Shown in pieces: positions 47,174 to 57,951 of a stretch of 64,000 nt of DNA. This stretch comes from Ancylostoma caninum. Lineage: Eukaryota; Nematoda; Chromadorea; Rhabditida; Ancylostomatidae. The translations under genes were made by a program, and so were the position numbers. Each line of letters begins with the position of its first letter. Position 1 is the first letter of the stretch. Location: positions 310,001-374,000 of the forward strand of contig JBAJFG010000583.1 in NCBI GenBank assembly GCA_037903475.1, given 5' to 3'. The notes below the pieces were generated by a model. It worked only from the letters and a program-made list of their open reading frames with translations. It did not search any database and was not told where the DNA came from.

Positions 47174-50100
47174 TTATTTGCACTTGTAAGAGATGGAAAT
47201 CTCCGCGCCTCCCCAGTATTCCGGCCGCAGACGCTCGTAGCCGGAAGGACACGTGCAGAACACGGCCGTCGAACTCACTGTCGTCACTGTCTCACCTGAA
47301 AAGGAACGTTTTTAGAGTTCAGTATATTTGCTTTCTAATTACTTGTCTTCAGCAAATGAAGGATGGGTCTTATAATGAGATATGCCACTGTTGTTATTTC
47401 TTCGACTAGCATGGAGAAATAAAGATATTGGAGGAGAGTGGTAAATAGAGACAGAAAGACTTCTTTATCCTCACCAGAGAATGATAACCACTATATACAC
47501 GCTTTGAATTAGAGCGTACATAGTTGAAAATAGCAAGGCAATAAGTCGCAAACAAAAACGGAGCTGAAGTCGCAGTGTAGCGACAAATTTCAAAGATATA
47601 GAGTATCATCTGCGCGTTTTAGGAAAAAATTTAACTTATACGAGAAGGGGACAGAACGACAGCAGCCACGATGCTTTACCAATTTATGAATCTTATGAAG
47701 TATTTCTCAGGTTTTCTAGCCGAAGAAGTGGTAGATAGTTTCCCCTGCTTTGCACATGGATTCGCATTACCGTCGCAGATCACCTGCAGAAGGGTTGGAA
47801 GATGGGAGAAAATCGATGACAACTTTTTGTACGCTTGAGACATCCCTCGTAAGCTTTCTCAAGGCGATAAGATTATATAGGGAAAGAGTATTGGAGTTAG
47901 AAGTTGTATTTATTATACTTAGGTTCGAACAAGGTATTAGATGTATTCGAACTTGAGGATTCAACTCCGAACAGCTTTAGAATTCGAATGTTGGGACAAG
48001 AGTGAGCAACTTAGCCCTTGAGGAAATACAGAAAGGGCTGCACGGCTTTGATTTTCTCGGATTAAGATTCTATTGAAATTTAAAGAAATGTAAAAACCAC
48101 GACTTTGCAGAAATCGGTGAAGGTCCTGACTGGATAAGCGAAATTACACGTAACAGTTCAAACGTTTCCTCGTATAGAAGCCTCAGCATGGTTGTACAGG
48201 GGTCTAAAAACGTCTCCGGCCTCCGCTCGCCTGTTCCATATTTCTGTACATTCTTGAGAGCGCCATATAGGGTGAAGCCTTTCATGCTAGTTTGCACTAT
48301 TTCATGAGATTTCCTTGAACATCTCAGAAATAAGAACAATTTATTCAAGCCAATGTATGGTTATCGACCAAAAAATCTGTATCCAGCGAGAAGCAACCGA
48401 TGAATTTTCGTTTTGCAATGGAACTTCATTGACAAAATCTAAATCCGCACCTAAATCCTGAACAGAGAGGAATTCTTCTAGCATTCCCACAAAGAATTTT
48501 GAAACAATATTTGTAAAGGAGTGACAATCGGCCAGAAATGGAGCGACATTTGATAACGAGCAGACAAGACGAAGGCAGATTACTGCCGCTGTAGAAAAAA
48601 TTATTGAGCATCGCAGAAGGACTTCAGGAGCAGAAAGTGTGCAAGGATTTAGGCTATTCAAAACTTGCTTCGGAAATTTTCTAGGCAACCATCTAATAAT
48701 CTTAACCTTCGCAGAACATTGAGTCTCTGCAACCTTTTCGGCGTTCACCAAAAATAAAAAAATCCAGTTGGATATTCGAAGAAGATTTTCAGAGGTTTTG
48801 TAGAAAGCGGGAAGGACATTGTGTAGTATCGTGGCTGTCGATAAGTGACAAATTCATTGCCAAGATTTGAAGTCTTAAGCGCGGAGTAATGGGTCACTAC
48901 GGGCACATCTTCGAGACCAGTGTGATCTAACACGGAACTGGGGGTGAAAAGTTCTTGCCCAAATTCCGTGCAATAGAGAAAAGATCGTGTCACCTGAGCA
49001 CATGCACGTAAACGCAAATGAAGTAAATAATTAATGTGATACTTTGTTTCACCTCTTCTGGAAACGATCCGAGAAAAATGACTGCAGAAATTCAACCATG
49101 GAATCCAGGCCCTTCAATGAGACATCTTTTTTTCACAAAATCGTACTGCTTCATGACAATGAGAATGCATTTCGCTAATTCAGCCAGTTTGTAGACGGGG
49201 TCTAGGGACTAGCTACTAGAATCCATGAAAAAATCTGAAACGGCACTTCAGCGCAACTAAACAAATAATGAAAAAAGTCTACGTTTGGTATTTATATTCG
49301 GGTGATAGAATTTCTTATAAATTTGGGTAAGTCTAATATAATGACAAGATGAAGAGTGTTTTGGTCTTCGAGGGATGCACATTTATTTCTCTTAAAATTC
49401 CACTGCGGTAGCTAATTTGCAAGTGGTTGAGGCCGGAAACCTATCAACACTCATGTGCTTGCGTATTATTCTTCTGCCACAGGGATTTTTTTAGATGGAA
49501 AACTTTATTGGACCCTACTTTTCTTTCCTTTTTTCTTTCTTACCTTAGCTTAGCCATAAACATAATTGGAATACTTAGCACTGAAAAGGAACCACATGAT
49601 TTTTATTTGTTGAACGATCTAAGAAAACATTTGAACTATAACGCATAATAAACATACTATTAAAAAAAAACGTATTATACGTATAATTTCACTTATTCAT
49701 TCAGTGGATTGTCTAATAAATCGAAATTATATGGTACTTTCCAGCCCTAATTGTTGTATTTATGCTCATGACTAAGCTATGAACAGATCTATAACTTCTC
49801 AGTTTCCTTTTATCCGTGTTTCGAGCTAACGATTCCAAGGAATTTTAGCACAGTCTGTACGTGCATCGCTCGCATAAACGATTGTCAATGCGTCGGCATG
49901 TTGTTAATATCAATCAATTGTTGAAGCAGATGTAGGGGAGCAGTTGTCCGATGGACGCCAGTTCTTAATTGATCAACACTGCTCTTCCGGTGATGTAACA
50001 GCATTGGAAGGTGGCAACTGCAGCAATCGCAAGTAAGGAAAAAAGCGGTGCTTGCCCAAGGAAAAGGGCATGTTTGTGCACACCAAATGAAGTGAGTCAC

Positions 50101-53100
50101 GAAGAATCCAAATGAGCGCACTTTCAATGATGTTTTTCCTGCGTTAAGCTGTTGACAATATAAAAATTACCAGCAAGATCGGCGTCACAAAGCAAGCAGT
50201 TTTCTTTCGAGGGTCAGAAAGTTTTCATCTGGAAGAGCTCACTTCAATGAAGGCTACCGAAAAGTTAATTTGCTGCTAATGGAAGCTACTATAAGCCGAG
50301 TTCGTCTGCATTAGCTATCCAGCGAGCCGCTACAAACCTTGTTCTAAATGCATCACTGAGATTACTCAAGGTAAACGTGTTGACGCCAGTGTTAGCAATG
50401 GGTAAATTTGAGTGGTTTCAGTACGTTTACCAAGGGTAATGATGCATGCGGCCCCACGCCTTGAGAAAGTCAGTGCTTCGGCCCCAGCAAGACCGTCCTC
50501 GAATAGTTGAAACTCTCATTTGAGCCCTGGGCAGGAGCGGAAGTAAGTAACTGATACTATAATTTTTCTTTCTCCTTCAAGAACAAATCTGGGCATTTGG
50601 TTAACTACAATACCCGCGCTAACTTCGTTAAAAAAGAACACGCGGCACGCGAAGTTGCGTTCTTTTCGTTCCATTGCTATAACTACGTTACAACCTAAGG
50701 TATTGCAAAATAAAATTGATGGTAGGAACAGTATTTGATCCCTCGTCAATCCCATGAGGCACTGACTGAAAGTTTTCATTTTCAGCACAAAATTTTGAAT
50801 GTTTTCTGTTCGCCGCAATTTTGCCGCACATCGCGCGCGCGGCGAAGCCCGCGAAGAATCGCGCGAAAGTCTAAAAATTTGCTAGGCAAGTTTTTGAACC
50901 CTTCTGTTGCGATGCCATTCTAAAATCGAACAAGAGCTGCACCTACAAGAACTTATTTGTTGTTTTTGCCTAAATTTTTGGAGTTCTTCCCACGTGTTGC
51001 GGGAACAGTTCCCTCCTACGCCCTTTCAACCCCTCTCTACTCAGGGTCAGGAATGAAAACTGAAAGTATAAAATGAAGACCAAAAAGTCGAGTGAGGGAG
51101 TTGAATGTTGTATTAGCTCTGGCCAATTCATCCTTCAGAAAATGAAGCTGTAATGGTTGTTTCGTGCCTGCAAATGTGTACCCTCAGAGGACTGTGTACC
51201 CTCAGAGGACTACAGTGCAACGGTTCTTAAAACTTGAAGAAGAGATTCGAAATCATCGTAATTCCAGTAAAAATGTGAGTATGGCGTTTGCTATTAGGCC
51301 AGCCTCACAAATGACTAAGGTTTCACGACATCGACGATCACTGAAAACTTCGAGAAATTTCATGAACTTGCAAGTTTAGAGCATCGCAGCACCAGAAATA
51401 TGATAGATCAGAAACTCCGATTTTGCGAGATCAAAGTATTATTTCCTTTTCATAAAAATCTAATAAGAGGCCAGCAAATCTTAATTTGGCGCGCTACTTT
51501 GAGGTGTGACAAATAGTAACTTTCACATCCGTAACGACTTGTGATGCCTCATTCGGCACATCACTGCACGTCCCCCAAAAGAGGAATTGAAGCCAAATTT
51601 CTATGAGAAATACAGAATTTTCCATTCTTGCAAACCACAAACAATTATGCAATGAACCCTCACCATCGCTTAGATTGGATCTTTTAAAAATGCAAGAATA
51701 CACAAGAAAACCCTAAAATGTGCAGTCATCAGCTTTTAATCACTGTATAAAAAGATTTTATGAACTGGGGACCCTGTCATTGGCCTCATTCTCGTCTTGT
51801 CTTATCATGATCCAAAAACTGGCAAATTTGGATTCAATCGATTTTTTTCCCATTTTTCACCGCCGCCGATCTGTCTTCAAGTGCCAAGATTAGACGGCTG
51901 AGGGGACAGCTCTGAAGCGGTGAAAAATGGGAAAAAATCAATTGAATCCAAATTTGCCAGTTCTTGGATCATGATAAGACAAGACGAGAATGAGGCTAAT
52001 GACAGGGTCCCCAGTTCACAAAATCTTTTTGTACAGTGAATAAAAGCTGATGATTGCACATTTCGTAGTTCACTTGAGTATTCTTGCATTTTCAGAAGAT
52101 CGTATCTAAACGATGGCGGGGGTTCATTGTGTAATTGTTCGTAGTTTGCAAGTATACAAAATTCTGTATTGCCCTCGGAAATTTGGCTTCGATTCCCCTT
52201 CTGGGAGCCGTGCAATGACGTGCCGAATGAGGCATCCGAAGTGGTTACGGATGTGAAGGTTGGTACTTGCCACATCTCAAAGTCGCGCGCCAAAATGAAA
52301 TTTGCTGGCTTTTTCCTAGATTTCCATAGCAAAGAAATAGTACTCTTATTTCGCAGAGTCGGAGCGTATCAGCTTTCATAAAGCTGGATCTGTGATACCC
52401 TAAATTTGCAAGTTCGCGAAATTTCTCGAAATTTTTAGTGATCACCCCTATCGCGAATTCTTGGTTATTTGTAAGGCAGACATACCAGCAAACGCTATAC
52501 TTGCGTTTTTACCAGAAGTTCTACGATTCCAAACATTCTTCTTCAAGTTCTAGCGGTCGCAGCAGAGCAGAAGTCAGAGGGCATACATTTGCAAGCACGA
52601 AACAACGTCTATAGCATCATTTTATGAACGTTGAATTTGCTGGAGCTAACGCAACCGTCAGATTTTTCACTTAACTCGTCTAGTTCTTACTTCCTGTTCC
52701 CGTTTTTCATTTCTGACATCAAGAAGAAATGGACGGAAAGGGCGTAGGAGAGAACTATTAAAACAGCACGTGAGAACTCCAAAAATTTCAGACAGAAATA
52801 ACAAATAAGGTCATTAGATGCAGCGATTGTTTGGTTTTGTAACGATATCGCACTGGAAAGCTAGGAAAACGTACTTTTTAGCAGAATTTTAGGTCGTCGC
52901 GCGACTTGTCGCGGGCTTCGCCGCACGCGACATGCGGCAAAATTGCGGCGAAAAGAAAACATTCAAAATTTCGTGCTGAAAATGAAAACTCCTAGTCAAC
53001 GTCCCATGGGACTGACGAGGGATCAAATACTGTTCCTATCATCAATTTTATTTCGCAATACCTTAGGTTGTAACGTAGTTATAGCGATGGAACGAAAAGA

Positions 53101-56100
53101 ACGCAACTTCGCGTGCCGCGTGTTCTTTTTTAACGAAGTTAGCGCGGGTATTGTACGTGCCTGTGGACGCAATTCTCAGTGACAATAAAGTTATAAATAT
53201 TTGTGAAATAATTGATTTTTGCGTGCGTAACTGTTAAATAATCCCGGAGAACGGAAGTCAACTACGTACCCACGTTAAGCTAAGGATAACTGCCTGTATA
53301 TTTTTGATGCAATGATGCACGCGGCCCCACGCCTTGAGAAAGTCAGTGCTTCGGCCCCAGCAAGACCGTCCTCGAATAGTTGAAACTCTCATTTGAGCCC
53401 TGGGCAGGGGCATTAGGGACACAGGGACGATCCCAAAATCACAGTCATTGATCGTTGACCTGACCAACGACCATTCGCACAGCATTACCTCTCGAAAAAT
53501 ACAATTAGAAGCATATCAAAAGCGGATGTTTTTCTTTCCTTGTGGAAATGGTCACTCCAACACTTGGCGAACAAACCGAACAAAAGATGGGGCGAACCCA
53601 AAAGGGTGTCTTGGCCGTGAATAATGGAGTTACTGCATTATCAGTTTCTACATACTTAACATAACCAACTTTGTGCAGTGAAATATCAGAATTTCATCAT
53701 GCTGAACTTGTGGGGTACCCTTTCCCGAGTGTGGCTGATTAGTAGTCCTCAATTTCGACAAAATAATACATAGCAAATACTACTGACAATGAATATTCGA
53801 CAGGTAGAATTTGCAAGAAAGCGAAAATTAATTGTCAATAGTAGTTGAATCCAAATTACATAGAAAAGCAAAGGTGTGCACAAAAAAGAACGAGGCTTGA
53901 AGATCAGCACCGCATTTGTAAGATATGACAGCACCTGAATTCCATTTGTAGAAGGTCTTAGATGGAATGATAATTCAAACAGGAGAGCCGTATAGTCTTG
54001 CCTCAGAAATGGCGTGGCTGTTGTACAATTACGTAGACGCCGCAAAGAAATAAAAGTCCAGTAAACAAAATCTACCTCTTATCTCATATACTGTCTCACA
54101 TTTAGTTATGAGAGAACTTCTTCTTTTCACCTTGTGACTGTTAAAACTATAAATAGAAAGGAAGCCAAGCAACTACTATATTGAAAGGAGTTCGAGTCCT
54201 AAACAGAGACTACAGAAAGTGAGTGGATGTTCAACTCCCAGCACCAGGCCCGTAGTAAAGTGTCCTGGTGGTGAGATGAACTCCAAAACTCATCACCACC
54301 CTTTAGGCGATGATTGCTTGCCAGCTCACATCCATGGGCTATAGGATAGCACGCCTTTGAAGCCCACATAGTCAAATCACGATAAGATGAGCCCTCTCCA
54401 AATGATGAACAGAAGTGTGAATGATGCAACAGACAGTATAGCAGAAGAGTAACTTGTAACGTGAGAAGAACGGCATCAGGTCAGGCGCGAACTTGAGAGC
54501 AACCGCCAAACACGACGAAATCAATCGCTCACCTGAAGGATGAGCTATTCCTATTACTCGCGGGATTCCTCTGTGACCCTTGCACTGCAGCGGCAGCTGT
54601 TGTTGGACTTCGTCACAGAACGTCAACTTCACAGTGTCATCTAGCCGCAGATTCCTGAATTAGACGCTTTCTTTCTCCAAACTCAATGCAGCAATGATAC
54701 GAAACAATTTCAAAAGCTGCTCCACAGCAAATGAGAACAAATTCTACCAGATTTTGCTGGGATGCTCGCTTTGTTCAACAGATTTCCTCAAATAGCAGGT
54801 CACAATCTGAACGAGTTCCACAGAATGCACCGTTTTGTCGTTCTGTGTCAACTCATTGGCCAACCTTGACTTCGCTTTCGTTTAGGTATGCAGGGATGAA
54901 ATATGCCGCAAAAAAATTTATCCACAACTTTGCATTAATTAATTCAAAGAAGAGATGTTCACTTCTATTCAAGAGGCACATAATTCCAAATAAGATCGTA
55001 CACATCAAAATGACCCCCTTTAGCTTCAGTACAAGCATCCGTTCTCTTCCGGAAATTCTGGAGGATGCCGGCGATCATCTCCAGCTACATTTCGTCCTAT
55101 GCGTTCATCAGAGCTCTTTTTAACGAATCCAGTGACTTACGTTTAAAAGAACAGGCTTTTTGCTCAGGATCGACCAGATAGCAAGATCCAAAGGATTGGG
55201 CGAGTTTGAAGGTCAAACATCCTTGGTCCAGAAACACGGAAGATTGGTCTCACATCATTTCAGTGTCTGCCTTGCGCTGTGAACTGATACCCAGTCTTGT
55301 TGGAAGGTTCAGCAAATGCACTGAGCGTTTTCCTTGGCTCAGGGAATCACCGCTTCCTCCAAAAATGTCAGAAAATGGGTTTTCTGCAGCTCATCACATT
55401 TCACACTGGACACTCTCCATTTGCGAGCTGCTAACATCCACAACTCAATTCGCTACTGCACAATCTTGACCTTTATGTTCCCTTATTCTTGAACTAGGAA
55501 ATTCCGCCATTTTCTTCTTATATTGATTCTGTTTTCCCAGAATCAATAGTTGATTACTGGTTATAGTTCGACATCTCTACAAGAATGCTTTTTCCCAAGA
55601 GGCTGAATTTGGTATAGGATTCAAATTTAAATTCAAAACAACCAAGCCTCCCAATCACCTTTGTGTTCCTTATCGTTCCATATTAAAACAGGTGGCTTTA
55701 AAGTTTTATACATCACTGAAGGTTTTCCGTGGTGGGTTCGAAAAGCTATTGGATTACTGAAAGATGGAGGAGGCACTTGCTGGCTTAGAACGAAGTTTTA
55801 ATCCAATATCATTCTCAAGCGTTTGAAGTACACGTTTACACCGAAGTTCGAACATCTAATAATCGCACACATGCAATGATAGACAGTAGACATTTTATAA
55901 TTATCAAATGCTGCAGCAAGAAATATTCAGGTGCTTTAGAGTCTCGTGAGATAAAGCCGGTTTCATTATAGCTCGTCGATGATGTAGCAGTCGTGCTCAT
56001 TTGACGCTTTGCATGCACAAAAGCTCATCTAATAATCTTCTTGTACTTCAAGAGTGAGATACGGGGAAAGCTATTAGCGCCAATGGCGCTAGTAGGAAAA

Positions 56101-56501
56101 TCCAGACATTTCAACCCTGGCAGCTAATAATCGAGGAAAACGATGATGGGAGGTTGCACAAAAGGAACGATGCCAAATATCGAGCTATATTATTGCTATA
56201 ACGGGATAAATTGCAATGATTACCTCTGATCGACATCACTGTCGCAGGTCCTATTGTTCGCACATTCGCACAGTTCAAACGTAGTGGTTTCAGGCGTCTG
56301 TGTGTAGTCAAACGTGGTGGGTTCGAACGCCTCGTCGTAGAGGGGCACAAGGCCTGAACCCCATCCTGACGAGTCCTCTTCCAGGAGTGGGTAGATGTCC
56401 AGACGAGCCGCACACGCCTGTACACGAGTGCAGACCGGAAGTTGAGCCACAGAGAGCAGGGGGAGAATACATAGTAATAGCGCCGCCGATCGCCACAACA
56501 T
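47174..56501 (-). CDS. Secreted ten-cysteine protein, three exons
   Basis: Family not named. Exons on the reverse strand: 56224-56501, 54533-54654 and 47174-47295, joined at phases 2 and 1 with GT-AG borders, giving 173 residues. The start is the ATG at 56501 (another in frame at 56510). MLWRSAALLLCILPLLSVAQ is a clear signal peptide. The mature protein has ten cysteines, including paired LCEC and FCTC, and an acidic, threonine-rich stretch between the first two. The end YERLRPEYWG..YKCK closes at TAA 47174. The spacing recalls nematode secreted proteins with a CEC...CxCP core. The introns are huge and hold a palindrome (50610-53153), a transposase relic (54980-55480) and other repeats. The role is unknown; likely extracellular. 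Confidence 0.72.
48070..49095 (-). other. Run of unrecognised reverse-strand open frames
   Basis: Three successive frames, 49095-48745, 48751-48341 and 48348-48070, nearly abut on the reverse strand. Segments such as EDVPVVTHYSALKTSNLG and NEFVTYRQPRYYTMSFPLST look protein-like, but no family, domain or splice phase was convincing. It may be a decayed gene or element nested in an intron of the secreted protein gene. Confidence 0.3.
50438..50535 (+). repeat. 98-bp direct repeat, copy 1
   Basis: This stretch, beginning AATGATGCATGCGGCCCCAC and ending GAGCCCTGGGCAGG, recurs at 53311-53408 in the same orientation with a single mismatch. It lies just left of the long palindrome. It is GC-richer than its surroundings and ends in a small GCCCTGGGC hairpin. 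No known RNA gene was recognised. Confidence 0.9.
50610..53153. repeat. Long palindrome, arms about 1.25 kb
   Basis: The arms 50610-51863 and 51917-53153 are inverted copies of each other. Matched landmarks: TACAATACCCGCGCTAACTT at 50608 against its inverse near 53135-53153; the GGTATTGCAAAATAAAATTGA block near 50699; GTAAAAA(T/C)G(T/C)(G/A)AGTAT.GCGTTTGCT near 51270 and, inverted, near 52495; CTGGCAAATTTGGATTCAAT near 51820 and, inverted, near 51940; and CCCATTTTTCACCGC against GCGGTGAAAAATGGG at the centre. The spacer is 53 nt. By eye the arms differ at roughly one base in eight. It lies in an intron of the secreted ten-cysteine gene. Confidence 0.88.
53311..53408 (+). repeat. 98-bp direct repeat, copy 2
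   Basis: This is the second copy of 50438-50535, in the same orientation, differing only at AATGATGCACGC versus AATGATGCATGC. It lies about 160 bp to the right of the palindrome's right arm. It is far better conserved than the arms it flanks. Confidence 0.9.
54980..55480 (-). pseudogene. Tc1/mariner-type transposase C-terminal relic
   Basis: On the reverse strand FQQDWVSVHSARQTLK is followed by NLPCFWTKD, then SNSPNPLDLAIWSILSKKP, then THRTKCSWR. These match the D-containing FQQD block and the NSPDLNPLDY..W block of eukaryotic DDE transposases. Stops and frame changes break it. No terminal repeats were recognised. It lies in the first intron of the secreted ten-cysteine gene. Confidence 0.75.
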
Positions 56502-57951
56502 CGCGCACATATGACTCGGGGCGGAGCCAACCCAGTACCCACGTAATATCTCGCAGAGACTCCGATCTTCCGGACACGCATCGCTTGGACGCCTGGAATA
56601 ACTGCCCAGCAGCAGCACGCCTGGAGAACGCTCAGATCCTGGTTTTTCTTCATTCTTGCGGCAGCTGGTTAGCGTCGCTTCGCTATGAGACTTTGCTCTG
56701 ACAGGGAGACTGCGATTTTCGAATGTAGCAGCTGGCCGTGAGGTGACTTTAGCAGGACCCATGTTCATCCCCGGGAAGATAATGAGAAATGGAAGTGATA
56801 TAGCAGAACAGATTACTCTTCAGTGCAAAAGAATTTCTTCTCCAAGATTTCCCGGAATTAGCTGTCTCAGATGGAACAAATAACGGGGCTATGTAGCTAT
56901 GCTCTTGGATAAATGCAGCGGGATCCATGGACGTCTCCGAAAAAGTTGTCCCTCACGCTCATTCAAAACAGACCAGTTTTTTGGGCAGTGCTTATTTATC
57001 TATTATATCACACACCTTACCATCTTTACTATTCCTCATCAGCACTGAAAGATACGTGTTGCATCTACAAAATATGCGATGGGTTCATGAACCAGAGAAA
57101 GATTCACCAACCTTAACGGTGACAGATACCTCCAGCTCCTACAACTAGAATTTTGTTTTAGTTTGAGCTCCTATAAGTGTAAATTCGTGAGGAAACGTTC
57201 CAAGGGTTTCAAAGAGGGCCTGCTAGACGCATTCCGAGCTCGAGAAAGTGCAGTAATTGAAATAAAACCGGGAGCAAGCTGGGCTTGGACACCTCACAAA
57301 TGAATAACTAATTCAGGAAATCTGGAAACCGTGTTTTGTAACGTTCTGCAGAGAATCTAGAAAATCGTGAGTTTTTCGTGGGTTTTGCACCGGATTTGGA
57401 GATGCATGATTTCTGCATGGATATGCACAAGTTTTGCAAGGATATCACCTTTGCTAGTGTAGGAAATTGATTTTAAAAACCGTGTTCTGGATGAGGGCGT
57501 ACGTCTCAATCAGAGGGAAGTCATTCTTATGTTTGGTTTTCTTATGAGATTCATGCACGGAACACCAACTGAGTAGAAAACAGTAGTATGGAAATCTGAA
57601 ATAGCTTTGGAATTTTGTCGTCGATTTTCATCTTTTAACCTCACGCTGGAAACGAGGTAGCAGATGTACACGTACACGTCCGAGAAATATTCACAAAATC
57701 AGTAAACGACATCGCTCCCTCACTCTGCGATTCAACTCTCCATCCTCCGTGTTGACTGCAGTGATCAATCAAAAGTCATATGAACGGAGCGAGCGCGGTT
57801 CGAAGCTATCATTTATTTCTACGTTAAGCTCAAAAACTCGCGACAGAAAAACAACAGCACAACACAAGCGAATGGTGCAAAGCAGTCAACAGCCTCGTCC
57901 AGGACCACGTCCGGGAACTTTCGGAGCGCCAGCGGGCCGCTGCTCGCTGCG

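Noticed and set aside
50516..53182. Two similar 79-100 codon frames (FVLKMKT, LTRDQILFL, LGCNVVIAMERKERNF)
   Set aside because: They are the two arms of the same palindrome. The likeness is explained by the inverted duplication, and no start, splice or family evidence supports a gene.
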